The notes under the pieces were generated by a model. That model saw only the letters and a list, made by a program, of their open reading frames with translations, searched no databases and had not been told where the DNA came from. Below, in pieces: positions 32,870 to 46,209 of a stretch of 64,000 nt of DNA (positions are counted from its first letter, which is position 1; the number at the start of each line of letters is the position of its first letter). A program made the position numbers and the translations under genes. Source of the DNA: Gnetum montanum (lineage: Eukaryota; Streptophyta; Gnetopsida; Gnetales; Gnetaceae); NCBI GenBank assembly GCA_015680685.1, contig MNCI01030356.1:54047-118046 (forward strand). Direction: 5' to 3'.

Positions 32870-35330
32870 AGTCAGCAAACTCCTTCTCATACATTACATA
32901 GACTATTGCTACCTATTGCTTGACCTCATTTTAAAGCCATCCTATTGTTAACATGGCCAGGTTACCATAGTAAAGGTTTGCTAACCCCATGTATTCTATG
33001 AGGTGCTCTATCTACAAGTCTTTATTCCAATCTAGATTTTGAGTAGAAAGGGAACTAATTTTGGCCTTTGCCATCTAGATTTCTTTTTCATTTATTTGCT
33101 TATACATGCCCACCTAGTCTTTGAAATGATCCTTTAGTCGTCATGTTTCTTGGACTCATTCTTCCATGTGCTTATTTCAATTATGGACTTTTGATGGATG
33201 GCATAGACTTCTTCCATTGATAAGTTTCAATTTTGCTTGGCCAAGCGACTCAAATCTGGGTTGACTCTAACAAGTTGTTCTCTAAGATATTGAATGCTTT
33301 CTTCAATAACATAGTTTTCTTTTCTATATTTGTCAACCTAGCATTGTTAGTAGCAAGCTATTTGTTTTCTTCTTGTAAGGTTATGAGTGTGTTAGCATGT
33401 GCATACATTTGGGCTTTAGCCACTGATGCATCCCACATTGCCTTCTCCTTTTCTTTTTCCATATTCATGTTATGATCAACTAGGCACCTCACATGGTTAG
33501 TTCTGGATTGATTGAGTTGGTTTGGTGCTACAAATTATACAAGGTTTCTTCATTCTACTCTTCAGGTGGCTAGTTCTTCCGACAACCTTTGCACTTCATT
33601 TTTAGCATGTTTAGCTTTGGTTTTTGCCATGACCAACTTTCCCTTTGTGGTAATTAAATTAGACTGTATTGTAGTGATATCACTTGGGATATTAAATAAA
33701 TTATGCATGACTTGACCTGTCTATAGCAATCTGTCCACTGTATCCTCATGTTTTGCAGGAATCATCGAGGTACTAGCAAGCATTTGGGCATCTCTTGGTC
33801 TAGAAATATTAGGCAATGGCATAACAAGAATATTAAATGATTCTCTGATATGGTCTATTATAAATTCAGTTTCTTCTACTGCATCTTGGTGCTGCATAAT
33901 CATAATTGTGGCTCCGTTACTAGTTTCTAGCATGATTTGGAATGATGTAGCATTCCTTGAGATTTTCTATGCCCAGTCATCCTCTCCTCCTATTTGCAGT
34001 GATAGTTGCCCACTTGCTAGATCTATGGAGATGGTGGACTTGATAGAGCTCTCTCTCACTTTTGTATAGATTGGTCCCTTCCTTTATTCCATAGTTTATT
34101 GTATTTGTAATTTGGTTCAAAGGGCTTATAGATGGCCTATAGTCTTGTGGTGGTGGTGATGGAATTTTTTGCTGTTGTTGCTATTACTACTTTGCTTTTG
34201 GTTGGCTGCTAGTCCCCGCTTGTTACTACTTATCAGTAGCTAAAATGTTATTGACAGGAGTGGAACCTATATCTTCCTTGGTGCCTACTAGTTTCTCCAC
34301 TTCATCTTTCTTTGGTGGCATGGACTTGAACATTTCAGTGTATAAAGCATTGTAGACCTTCATTCGAATATCACTACTATATCCCATGATTCTAGCTTAT
34401 CGACACAACTTCTTGATGAGGCAAGGAAATGGAAGTGTTAGCTTTCCTTCCTTCTTCTCTTCAAACTACCTTTGGATTTCAAGAAAGAAAAAATGGATGA
34501 TGTTGACATTAAAGTTTTCCATCAAAATGGTACTTCCTTTGGTCACATATGTTGATATTCTAGTGGGTCTTTTGGTCAGGAACAAATGGTAGGCTCTAAT
34601 CTTGAAGTATATCTTTTCTTTAGCTGTGAGCTCACTATAATCCTTATCTTTTTTTCTATATGCCCTTTGTAACCATTTCCTTTTAGCATCGGTGTTTAAG
34701 CTTATTGAAATCTATGCCATATTGGCTCCTTCATTTGGAATGTTGAGGACCTTGGCATTGCTTCTACTGAATATGACATAGAGACTGCTTTAATTTTTAC
34801 TGGTGCATCAACTTGTTTGTTTTGCCAAAATTGCTAAGTTTCTCCCAAATACCGTTCAACATTATTGGATAGTGTGGACCATAGGGGAGATGCTTGGAGT
34901 TGTATCTTGATTGTTTCTGGAGCAAACTCCATAAAAGGAGTAAAGTTCAATTCCATGATGACTGTGGACATGATGGATTTTTCTTGTATGGCCTAGAGGA
35001 ATTTTGGAAACAGCATGAGGTGTTGCCCTTGTTTAGGTGCTACTAGGACTTTTGCTTCTCCTTGGGCTAAGTGCTTAGTGGCAGGAGCTTGTTGATGAAT
35101 GTTGTATGAGTGGGCCTCTTTCTTTATATGTTTTTCTTGGGAAGTTTGTTCTCTTGCTTGACCTCTCTCGTGGTTCCTTAGTCTTTTGTTTCCATGTTGG
35201 GAAGGTCCTTTAGTTATTGGTCTCTTTACGACCATTTGCAATCAAGGTTTTGAAATTATTAAACTGTTTAAATCAATGTTTAATGATTTCTTATCCTTCC
35301 CCATCCTCTTGGTTAGATCTAGTTTTTATC
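32870..35330 (-). pseudogene. Extra coding relic between integrase and 3' LTR of element H
   Basis: About 2.4 kb on the element's own strand shows coding character with stops and shifts. A Lys/Gln/His-rich start (VVKRPITKGPSQHGNKRL, 35230 down) leads to a central part with LTAKEKIYFKIRAYHLFLTK and LTLPFPCLIKKLC (about 34640-34410). A linker with Gln runs follows, then a long stretch with a coiled-coil look (for example VMAKTKAKHAKNEVQRLSEE, about 33640). The central part faintly resembles plant transposon-associated proteins (Transposase_32 type), but I am not sure. The position matches where Athila elements can carry an env-like frame; no signal peptide or membrane span was seen. Function unknown. 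Confidence 0.5.
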
Positions 35331-37340
35331 TTATTATGATTGCAAAGTTAGAAAAATTTTCAAAATGAAACTCCTTAGGTGTTATATCTTTAATTACACT
35401 AACATTCCACAGTTGTCATTTCTTTATTAATTGTCCTTGAAATAGTCGATATGGTTAATTAGGAGAATTGGTTAAGTGATTTGGCTTAATTTTGGTTAGT
35501 TAATAATATTGTTCTTGTTATTTTCTTATACTTACCCTTTATAGTATCTTCTAGGTTTTAGAAAATTTTTGGCTCAAATTTCTAGATGCTCATGCAATAC
35601 AGTCCCCCATGACTAAGTTGAGCACTCTGGGATTAATAGGGTTCAAGAATTTCAAAAATCAGAGCTTTGGGGATGAAGTTATGGCCTTGGGAATTTAGTG
35701 TGCAAGAGCTCTGAGGAAAAACTACAAAAGCTTATCTTGCTAGAAAATGAAGGAATGAAAAAAATTTGCTAACTCCTGTAAGTATATATACTATTTTTAT
35801 ATGTGTGACATCATAGATGCAACATCATAGGAGTTGCGACGTCAGTGAGAAAAAATTACAAATTTTCATCTAATTTCTAGAGAAAAAATGAGGCAATTGG
35901 GATGTTTGGAAGATATGAAGCTTGTTGAAAGGGTCTTAGGTCATTAATGATGCATAGTGTTCAAGAATTTGGCATTTGAAGTTTCTAAGGAAGGAATCCC
36001 AAGCAACAAAAGTTTATTGAATGAATAGAAGATGGATTAAGAATTACAGATGTATGGACAGATTATTAGATGGTATGAGAAGTGTTTATTGAATGATGAT
36101 TATTTTCGAAGGAACAAGATGATGTAGAATTACTTGTCAGGTATGAAATACAAGAGTTATATAAGTGGGTCCTTCCCAAAGCAAGCTCCAGCCCATAGTG
36201 CCCTTGTATAACTACACCTATAAGTGTTTGTTGGCACTCAAAGAGTTGAAGGTAAAACATACCTATCTAGCAAAACACACATGTTAGTATCACTACTATA
36301 TTATAAAAAACCATAAAGTTATGATTAATTATATAGTGAACTAAAATAGACTATAGAAGGGATTGCTGAAACTAGGATGTGAGGTATCTTACCATAGGCA
36401 CAATGAATTCTTGTGTGTAATCTATGGTTAGAGTAATCATTAGCCTTTTTGTCTAAGATACTAACCAAGTCCAAACCACTTTCCATTGACATCACATTGT
36501 TTTATCCCTGGGGTTCACAACCCTAAGACTACAACTATTGCAAGGAGTATTACCATTTGGCATTTTGTTCAAAGGAGGAGTTTATTTATTGCATTTTTTT
36601 TTATTTTTTAGATTCCTAAGAAGCCACTTTCTTTCAAGCATGGGTAACATGTCTTTATAGTGATATGGTAAGGTAGCACTTATTGTACTCTTACTCCCAT
36701 TTTCTGTTAGATCTTCAAGAGAATAATACATCCTTATCAATAGGATCAAACTTATGGTAGTAATCCTAGAGAATCCACAAATCCCCTTGATGTCACACCC
36801 TTTGTATTTCCACTTAGTTATTCACTCTTCTATCTAGGCATAATGATCACATGTTTATTCTTAGTTTTATTGTGACAAGAATTAAATTATGGCCATGGTA
36901 AGAACCTCTTATTGTTGGAATCGGTGGATGGATGTCGTGGTCTCACTATATAGGTAATCAGTCCCCTATGATTTGATAATATAGGGCAATATTCACCTTA
37001 TTGGGATTACATCTTGCTTCATTCCTTTGAACTTATTAAAAAATTAATGAATTATGTACAAGAAAAATAGTGGCAAAGGATAGGAAAAATTGTGAAAAGA
37101 TAGTAGAACTTGCAAAAATAGTAAGAATAAGAAACGTATGTGTGTGTGTGTGTGTATGTATATACATGTGTGTGTGTGTGTGTGTGTGTAACATCTAAAA
37201 TAGAAAAGACCAGAAAATGAATAAGAAAAGAAAAAGGTTCAGTAGTTCACCTACATGTCACCTTAAACACCCCCATGACTATGATTAGGACTAGTTAACA
37301 GAAAAAGGAACAAGTAAAGGATAAATTGATGGAGTGGGTA
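35331..37340 (-). other. 3' non-coding region of element H
   Basis: Read on the minus strand it follows the pattern of A: 'gacatccatccacc' (about 36930), 'gttacccatgc' (about 36640), 'gcttgctttgggaaggacccac' (about 36180) and the box cttagtcatgggggactg (about 35620-35603). The extra coding relic comes after this box. It also holds the alternating TG/TATACA tract at 37135-37191. Confidence 0.65.
37135..37191. repeat. Alternating purine-pyrimidine (TG)n microsatellite
   Basis: About 57 bp of strictly alternating pyrimidine and purine: TG repeats on both sides of a 'tatgtatatacatg' centre. Such DNA can adopt the Z form in vitro. It is probably a microsatellite grown after insertion. Confidence 0.85.
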
Positions 37341-37344
37341 GAAC

Positions 37345-38480
37345 TAACAATAGTATTAGTATTGGAATGTTCATAGTAAAGCTTAACCTATTGGATATTT
37401 ACTAAAATGAGCTTATGTGGACAAGATAGGTGGTAAATGTACATAACATGATATGGATAAGTTGTTTGGATGAAGTATGACCCTTTCCAAAGTGTTTGGA
37501 ACTTAGCCTTTTATTGTACATGGTTGGGATTATAGTATAGGATCTTATCACCTAGCTGGATTGACACTTGTTGCATTTGTGCATTGTGCCTATGCTCAGA
37601 GTACTTTTTATGAATCTCATGACTGATAAGTGCTACTAGCCTATTTATCTCTAATAGGTTGAGGTTCATGAGTTGTTCCTTTTGGGCTAAGCTCATGTTT
37701 AGGTCTAGGTTGTTAGTAGTAGCTAGAGTTTGAAGTTGTGCCTAGATTGGAAGTGTAGGTAATTTCCTATAAATTAGCTGATAAGGGTAATATCCAATGG
37801 GTAGTTTTCAAGTAGTTATATAAGCCCATAGAACATCATTTAACTTGGTGCTCTAATCCTTTCTAAATCTTTTGATCATCCAAGTTAATATTATTGTGAT
37901 TTTGTAGGTAGTCACTTTGGCCTAACCATTCACTTGGGGATGGTATGGTATGGTTAGTTTATGGTTTACCCCAAGTTGCTACATGAGCTTCTTAAAAGTA
38001 GCACCAGTAAAATGAGTTTCATTATCCTAAATAAGCATCCTTCATACTCCAAATCTATTCACCACATGTTTTTAGAAGAATTTGGCAGCTGTTTTGGTTG
38101 TACGATCTTTAACTATAGTTGCCTTTGTCCACTTTGTGCAATAATCCATGATCACTATAATATAAGCCTTCCCATTCAACATTGGTGTGATGGGATCCAT
38201 GAGGTCAATTTGCCAAATATCAAATGGTTCTAATGGCTAGATCCAGTGTTGTGGCCCTTCATTTCTAGTCAATACTCCATCTTGTGGACATATTTCACAA
38301 GATTGTGTGAAACGATGTGCATCTCTAAATATGGTAGGTCAAAAGTATCCTACCATCATCAACTTGAGTACTATTTTGTGTCCTACGTAATGGCCACCAC
38401 ATGGTCCTTCATGTGCATCTTATAGGACTCTCTATTGGTCTTCTTCTGGCACACACCATCAGGCTAATCCGTTAGCACAA
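37345..38480 (-). pseudogene. Integrase of element H (degenerate)
   Basis: The N-terminal zinc-binding part has DAHEGPCGGHYVGHK and SCEICPQDG (about 38420-38270). The core has IWQIDLMDPI (about 38210), DNETHFTGATFKKLM (about 38025) and PYHPQVNG followed by a stop and AKVT (about 37950-37925), again with Lys at the catalytic Glu position. The C-terminal part has SLAQKEQLMNLNLLEI (about 37695-37648). Multiple stops. Confidence 0.85.
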
Positions 38481-38599
38481 ATCTTGTAAATATTTCCATT
38501 TATCTCTATGTATCTTTTAAATTTTTGAAGGAATTGTTCTTTCTATTTCTTACTCCATGTAAGAAGAAGCTCTTGTGTAGTTAAATAAGTCATGTAATT

Positions 38600-39960
38600 A
38601 GTGGTCCATGACTTTTTTGTTGGGTCAATAGTCATTATTGTTTTTGTGAACAAGTTTTCATTAGGGAACTAATCTAACAATGGTTCTTCCTAGTATTTTG
38701 ATTCCCATCTCAATCTTGATAAGCGATATACTATGACTTTCTCTATGCCCTTCTTGTCAATCATGGTTATGTAGAATTCTTATAGAATGATGAGGCATTT
38801 GATCACCTTGGGATATATCGTTGGTTTGTTCATTAGAAATTGAATTGCACTATGATCAATATGGACATAGATTGGGTACCAAAGCACATAATGTTTGAAC
38901 TTCTCTAGTATGTACATCACTACCATAAGCTATTTTTCTATGGTGGGGTAATTGAGTTGTGCCAAGGTGATGCTTATGCTGGTATAATGTATATAGTATG
39001 GTCTTCTTTGGACATCTAGCTATGTTAGTACTGCACCCAGCACATATTTTGAGGCATCTGTCATGATATGAAAATTCTTAGACCAATCCTAAGCTTAGAG
39101 GATTAGTGTCTTGATTGACTTCTATTTTCAGGTCTTAAATTCCTTTTCACATGATTTTGTCAATTGGAATGATGCATCCTTCTTGGTTAGCTCTACCAAC
39201 AATTTTGCAATTTCTAAAAAAATTTCTATAAATCTTCTATAATATCACTTGTGGCCTAAAAATAATTGGACATCCTTTATGATTTGTAGTTTTTGGATGA
39301 TGTTCTGTATGACTTTGATCTTCTCAGGATCTACTTTAATTCCTTTCCGTGAAACTTTATGTCATAGCACAATCCCATCCTAGATCATTAAATGGCTTTT
39401 CTACCGATTGAGCTTAAGATTTTTTTCTACACATCTTTTTAGTACCTTCTCTAGACAGTCTAATACTTATTTAAAGTCCAACCCATAGGTTGAAAAATCA
39501 TCCATAAATACCTCAATGTAATTGCCTATTTGTTTCTGGAAGATATTGAGTACTAATCTCTGAAAGGTAGCGGGTGCATTGCAATGACTGAAAGGCATTT
39601 TCTTGTAAGTGAATGTTTGGTATGGACTAATGAACATTGTCTTTTCTTGGTTCTTCAATGCAATGCGAATCTTGTTATATCCACTATACCCATCAAGAAA
39701 GCTATAGTATTAATGTCCTGTGATAGTGTCTAGGACATGGTCAAAAAATGGAAAAGAAAAATGATCCTTGAATGTTGCTAACTTTAGTAATTGGAAGTCA
39801 ATGCATACTCTTCACTTATTTCCCTTATTTGGAACAATTACAAAAGGACTAATCCATTCACTATCTGCAATGGGATAAATGAATCCTACCTTTAGTAATT
39901 TTTCCATCTCTTACTTGACTATTTCCTTGAGCTTTGGGTTTAGCCTTCTTTGTGGCTGGC
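38600..39960 (-). pseudogene. Reverse transcriptase-RNase H of element H (degenerate)
   Basis: RT motifs run downward: FIYPIADSEWISPFVIVP (about 39885), FLDGYSGYNKIRI (about 39705), MPFSHCNAPATFQRL (about 39600) and the catalytic box VFMDDFSTYG (about 39510-39480), all recognisable. The connection and RNase H follow with FHIMTDASKYVLGAVL (about 39070), LEKFKHYVLW and HIDHSAIQFLMNK (about 38900-38830). Stops occur at many Trp and Gln codons. Confidence 0.85.
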
Positions 39961-42900
39961 ATGATGGCTTAATAGCTAGATCCATGTATATTTGATGTTG
40001 ATAAATTTGAGGATTAATGCTTGTTATTTCATCCTAAGACTAGGCAAATGTCGTTGGCCATTTATTGACCACTTCCAAGAACGTTTTTTTTCTGTTCTTT
40101 GTCTACCTTAGCATTAATGATGATTGACTTCTTTTTGTTTAGGAAAACATATTCTAGTGCTACTAGTAGGGCTTTCAACTCCAATGGTTTCAATTTAACT
40201 TTATCTTAAATCTTGAGCTTTTTCCATACATTTTTTTCTTCTTGACATGAGTGTGGATAAGAGTGTCATCTTCTTAATTGATCTAACTAATCTATTTTTT
40301 TACACATAGACACCTATAATTTGAGTTGTTGGTTCCATGTATATGTTTGATTTAGTTTCTTCATTTGTGATCAGCCACTGGGTCCCTTCTTATTTAGTGG
40401 CTATTGCATACAAACATATTTGCACACATATTTCTTCTACACATCTTTTGCATGTTGTGTTGTTTTCTTATTTTACTATCCATATTCTTCATATGCAATT
40501 GTACCCATTATCACCATATGCAATACATGAAACTCTACATCTTTTGACAATTCTAGCTTCATTTTCCTTGGAAATTTTCAAGGACAAGTTTTTCATACCA
40601 AGCTTAGCATCTACCATGTTAAGCCAAGATCTTCCCATAATAATAGGAAATTATTCCTTGTTTTTACCTATATGAATGACTAGAAAATCAATAGGATAAG
40701 ATTAGCCAATAATGGAGCTATGATTGATTGGTCTGCAAGCTCTAACCATATGTTACTTTTCTTTAATGGTGGAAGATTCTAGGCCTTATAAATGTCTTGT
40801 GATATTAGGTTTAGACTTGACCCAGAATCAAGTAGAGGCTTGCACAGTTTATGACTTGCTATTTGAAGGTACACCAAGAAAATTTTTGAATTTGTTCATT
40901 TTTGAGGAAGTTCTCCTACCTTTATCTAATGCGTGATGGTTTGAGTTAACATGACAATTATTAAGTTTACACTAGATGATGATGGAAGCTTATTGTTTCT
41001 GAAGGAAGTAGATGTGGATAGAGTGGAAGTAGATGGGCTCCCCATCCTTTGAACCTTTTCTAGGGTCATTTGAAAGAATGATCATTTCTTGGATTGAGGT
41101 TCTTTGGTAATTACTTCCTCTTGCATGTTCACTACCCTCATTGTGTTCTTTTGTTGTGGCTATGATGAAAAATCTCATTACATTGCAAGTGGTGGCATTG
41201 GTGGTAGAGGGTTGGGAGGTTGACTTAATGAACCAGTCGCTTGTTGATGCAAGTATGGATTGGTATCCATCCTTGGAAGTGTAGGTCTATAGTACTCTGG
41301 TGGATAGTATTGAGAAGTTTGAAATGTTTCATTTCTTGGAGATATCGAATGCTACACAAAGTATCCATAAGGATCTGGTTGTTGATATGGATACTATTGT
41401 CTTGGTGGTGGCATTGTCCACAATTGTGATTGTTGCCACTATTATTGATATTGCTTTGTGACTGTGGGTAAGCTCCACCTGGATAGTAGGTTGATTGGAA
41501 GGTTTTTTAATAGTTAGCTTGAGGATAAGGTAACTATTTTGGCATTTTCTTCTAGATGAATTTTGGATTGAGTGCATATGCTCTTGATTCTTACAAATGT
41601 TCCATTATAGGACAACATCTTTTAGGATGTTCATATTGGTACACTATAGACCTTTTCTCATCCTCTAAGCTTGAGTCAAAACATTCTACCATTGAAGTAA
41701 CTTTTTCTTTTTGTTTGTAGCGTTTACATCCATAGTCTCTTTTCTTTTTATTCTTCTTTCCCTTGTTAAAGGCTTGTTCAGTTCTTTATTCTATAATTTT
41801 TAAGGATGTAGCAAATTTTTTGTTCACCAAGTCCCACATCTTTTCTACCTTGAACTCTATGTCCTTAACAAAATTTTGGATTGGTAGAGTCTTTTTTTTA
41901 ATCACCTCTTTCAAGGTTTCTTCCTCCTTCTTATCGCATATTTGTACATCTCTTTTCCTAATGGATGGATCTTGATTATACTCCTTGGCTAATTCTCTCT
42001 TTTTCAACTCACCTTCTTCCTTCACCACTTGATCAATTAATCTCTAGATTTGATGGATGGCCATTTCCAATAGTCTTCCTTAGGCATAGACCCCAAGGGT
42101 TTCTCTGTTTTTATTCTTCAATCCATCGACAAAGTGCCTAAGCTATTCCCTTTGGGAAAATCCATGGCCTAGGCATCTATGGAGAAGAGAGTAGTATTTG
42201 TCCATTGCACCATCAAGGGATTCATGGATCCCTTTCTTTCAACCCTAGATATGCTTTCTAAGGTTGGACACCCAAGAATAGGCTTCTTATTTATCATTGA
42301 AGAGTTCAAGCATGGTACTCCACCTTTTGATTGATTTAGGTTCTAATAATCTATACTAGCTTTCTGCCTCTTTGATGAGTGTTTGAGGAAATAACTTAAG
42401 TTCTTACTAGTCACTTTTGATATTTTGTAGGCACAAGCATTGTAAAATTCTTGAAGGTGATGTTGTGTGTTTGTATTCTACCTACATTCAAACTTAGGAA
42501 TATTGTTGATATTAAGTCACTTGATGTGACTATCTCTCACATGCTTGGTTAGAATGTACACTACTTTCCTTATGCTGATCATGCTATGAGTAGCTAATAG
42601 GGATTCTTCATGATTGTAGGGTTCGTATGCTCAATTATACCGATGCCTCCTTTTATACTCATATCTCTCTCTATCTTCACATCTATCTCTATTCCTTAGT
42701 GGTTCATGCTTATCATCTTCTTCATCAAGATGCCTTCATCAATACTCATGTCTATCATGAGCCTGATGTCTCTCCCTGTCATGCTCTCTGTATCTTCGTT
42801 CCCTTTTGTTAGATTCCATCGACGATCATGAGGAGGAAGATGAAGTAGTTGGAGAATGGTGCTAGCTAGTTCTCCTTCTATGACTATGCAATTTTTCCCT

Positions 42901-43503
42901 TTGTGATCTAACAGAAACTATAGTCCTTGAGTCCTACTTGTACTTAGAGTCCTTTTCTTCTCTTCTTAGTATCTCTATGAAGGTTGAATGTAGTTGCACC
43001 TTGATAAGTTCTTCTAGACGAATGATAGGCATTTGAGAATGGGCTTCATGATCATGTGGAGTTTCTCTGCTACAAATGCATCACCATCAAGTTCTTCAAA
43101 GATAATAGGAGAGTTAACCTACTTTCCCTTGTTATAATCATGTTTGGTTTTCATAGTAGTGTCTGTCCATACTTATGCCTCTATGGGTTGATAGGGTCAC
43201 TTTTCATGTGTTGGTCACATGGTACCCTGCTTGCGCATGGATCAAATTCATTTCCCTTAAAGTTGCTTGATGCATGGTGGGTGCTAAACACTCTAGAGGC
43301 AAAACAATGTTGTCCTATTGGTCTCTCCATCTTCACTATCCATCTTGGTAAAAGATGAATATGAATTCAGGGTAATAAGGATCATTATGATCATATGAGA
43401 TTATTTTTTGCATAGGCATACTCTAGCCTTCATCGTCATTTGTTCTATCATTGTCCCTTTGTAACTCTTTGGAAAGTGATAGTTTTTTCTTAGTTAAAGC
43501 CAT
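39961..43503 (-). pseudogene. gag-protease of element H (degenerate)
   Basis: A start (MALTKKKLSLSKELQ) lies at 43503. The gag core is at about 42490-42050 (QHHLQEFYNACAYK and later DFPKGNSL-like pieces in shifted frames). The knuckle site near 41625 reads VYQYEHPKRCCP, with the first Cys pair lost. A Pro/Gln/Tyr-rich tail runs to about 41180 (QPDPYGYFVQHSISP). The protease has KPLLDSGSSLNLISQDIYKA at about 40850-40790, with DSG intact, and a GRSWLNM-like stretch near 40625. A W-to-TAG change at 42356-42358 is shared with B and D. Confidence 0.75.
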
Positions 43504-43631
43504 GTTATATGTGTGATGCTTAGTTAAGTGTGTGTGTGTTATTAAGATTACTTAAGGGTTATGAAGATTGACTTTATGGTTCTTGATACAATGAACTTTA
43601 TAAGATCAATTACTTCACACACATTGAAACA

Positions 43632-43650
43632 TCCCCGACATTGATGCCAA
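43632..43650 (-). other. Primer-binding site of element H (tRNA-Asp type)
   Basis: On the minus strand ttggcatcaatgtcgggga follows the LTR end CCACTTATCA directly. It differs from the tRNA-Asp complement at four positions. Confidence 0.75.
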
Positions 43651-44529
43651 TGATAAGTGGTGGAGCATCCAACACTCTACCATAAAAGTCATGAGTGCTC
43701 ATGTGTAACCAAATCATAATCTATAGATGGACAATGTAATTATTGTAGTGATTGATGTTAAGTTTGAGATCACTATCTTCCCACCTTAAGCTAGTAAAGT
43801 TGAAGTGTATGGTTTAGCTCTTAGTGAGGCATATGATTAACTGATATTGTAAGGCCTGTTTTACTCCTAAGGGTAGGCATAATGAAAATGAAATTAAGTG
43901 CTAAGTCTAAGTAATGATAGGAATGTAAATTTGTTCTAGCTTATAGCAATGAAGATCTCTTCCTAGCTGACCAGACACGTTTTGGACTCATGTAATTGTT
44001 ACTGGGATTACCAAGTGAGTTCACTACTAAGCAAATCGAGTGAAACCACTACTCGATTACCAAACGATTACACTTTAATGCTCGAAGCTAGTCATACTCA
44101 TTCCACTTTACTAATGAGCAAGTAAAATAAAATGCTTTGGAAATGTAAAGGATTAAGCTAAGAAAACAATAAAAATTATGCTAAGTGAACAAATGAAACT
44201 AAGTGGATGTTGAAATGATGGAAAGCAATCTTGATCTTTATTGCCATCATGAACTGTGTCCAAGTACAATCCACTTGAATAAAGATTTCATAAAATTACT
44301 AAATATCACACTACGATCATTCATTGTATCGCTAAGTAAGAAATAAAATTGCAAGTGTTTACCTAAGAGTTAGAATGAAAAGTTGTTGATTGTGAGCCCA
44401 AGTGCTGGTATTTATAGGGCTGCACACATCCTAAGACATCATATTAATGATGACATAGCATGGGTCGCAACATCATATTTATGACATCGTTGCTACGATA
44501 TCGTAATGACCAAAAATTTGACTTTATCT
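43651..44529 (-). repeat. 5' LTR of element H (type 3)
   Basis: Aligns with 31442-32284. On the minus strand the GATGTC box starts at 44440 and TATAAATA at 44416, a 24-bp spacing. The outer end near 44529 is eroded. Confidence 0.8.
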
Positions 44530-46209
44530 TCAAGCAAAGAACATACCAGGTCTGTGGCTTCTAATACATGATTTTGATGTAAACCAACATCAAGCATAAG
44601 GGTAACAACTTTTATACCTATTAGAGTCATGGAAGAATGGGTAGGTTGCTTAGGTGATGTTATTCTTTCTTACTTTTCACATGAGCCTTGTTGTAGCTAG
44701 TTCTTGTTGTTTGCTTTAGCCTTATTATTGTTGTGTAGATTAATTATGGATGAAACCTTGCAACTCATTTCAATTTATAGAAACATATAGTGTCAATCTT
44801 ATTTAGGTTCTAGAAAATATAGGTAATTAATTTGGCTATAGCTACTAATTGTTAAAAAGCTCAAGTAGTTAAAAGTTAAATATTAATTAGCTAATTGTTG
44901 GTTTAATTAATTTTGTAAATAACCATTACACAACATTTGTTATTTTTAGGAAATTTAAACTACCTGAAGTTTATTAGGGTCCAACACATACTGCTCATCA
45001 AGATGATCTTCATGTTATTAATTTTGTCCTAATCCAATGCATAGGTTGTGAGATCTCAATCTTAATTAGAAATATTAAGAATTTAAATTTAGAAAAAATA
45101 ATTCAAGTAAACTAGAAGTTGAACTCTAGATCTCCAAGCACTAAATTGAAATTTTTAACTTTGTTGCACTAATTACCATGCTAATCATTAAGGTTGTGTT
45201 AAGTTTACTTAACAAAAAATATTTACTTTTTATTTTGTAAAAATAAATTTTAACAAAATTGTAGATGTGTGTGATGCACGTTGCACATGGCATGACACCT
45301 AGCTACGTAAATAACATAGTTTCCTCATAGTGCCTCCATGACCATGAGACACCATGCATCATGTTGGCTTAGTTTAAGAGAAAATGAAGAAAAGATAAAA
45401 TCCTCATGCTTCTTCTACTGCCATGGTATTAGGTTGTTGCTATCCCCACTACTAAAATGCCAATCTCTTACTGTTGTTGCCTTGTTGTACCTTGCATGCT
45501 ACTAGTCTCTTAACTACCTATTCTATTGTTGCTTGCACACATTGTTTTTGAATGCTCATAGAAATCCTTTCTTTTTTAAACCTTTGTTGCTTAATATTTT
45601 TGGTTGTACGGACCCATGTTATCTATAAACACCATAAGCATCTCATTCTTGTACTAGACTAGGTTCCCACTAACATAGCTAGTTTGTATCAAAATTGAGT
45701 GGGAGAAATTTAAACTCTAGGTATGAAATTTAAATATTAACTCATGATTAAATTTAAACAATTGGGGTGAATGAGTGAACTAGTACTAAGTTAAAAACTA
45801 AATTATTGTGTAATGGTTTTTAAGTAGTAGTTTTGATCTTGAAAACTTTTTCTGATAAACAAATAGTCATTTCTAGTGGATTTGATTTTTCAGATGTAAC
45901 TGTGAGGTCAGATTTGGTTTAGGATATTCCAAAAAATAGTTTTTAAGCCTTCACTTAGATGTGTCTCAAGGACCTTAAAACCTTAAATTTGCCATAGAAA
46001 CTAGATTGAAAATCAGTTTTTAACAATCAAAAAATCATTTTTACCTAATTTCAACCTTCTAAATCTAACTAGATTAGAACTTTTGGGCAATTAGGTAGTT
46101 AAAATTCATTCTAATCTCCTTAATCCAACCACCTATGGTCTCAATAAATAACCCTTATTAGGGAAGAAATTTTGCATTGTCTCCTTTGTCTACCCATGCT
46201 TGGAGCCCA
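44530..46209. other. AT-rich DNA, nothing firmly recognised
   Basis: No coding frame or LTR pair was found. It could hold the lost LTR and leader of element I, but no PBS was identified. Confidence 0.35.

Larger units (their letters stand above)
31442..44529 (-). mobile_element. Element H: Athila-like Ty3/gypsy retrotransposon, minus strand
   Basis: Both LTRs are on the minus strand (5' LTR 43651-44529, 3' LTR 31442-32284). Reading from high to low coordinates: PBS (43650-43632), gag (from 43503), protease (about 40860-40480), RT-RNase H (about 39960-38600), integrase (about 38480-37345), a non-coding region, an extra coding relic (about 35330-32870), a polypurine tract and the 3' LTR. At 13 kb it is the longest single element in the window. 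I could not match a target duplication; the end at 44529 is approximate. It is heavily mutated. Confidence 0.85.

Noticed and set aside
43056-43358. 100-codon plus-strand frame
   Set aside because: Antisense of the H gag N-terminal part, which matches A and B gag on the minus strand.
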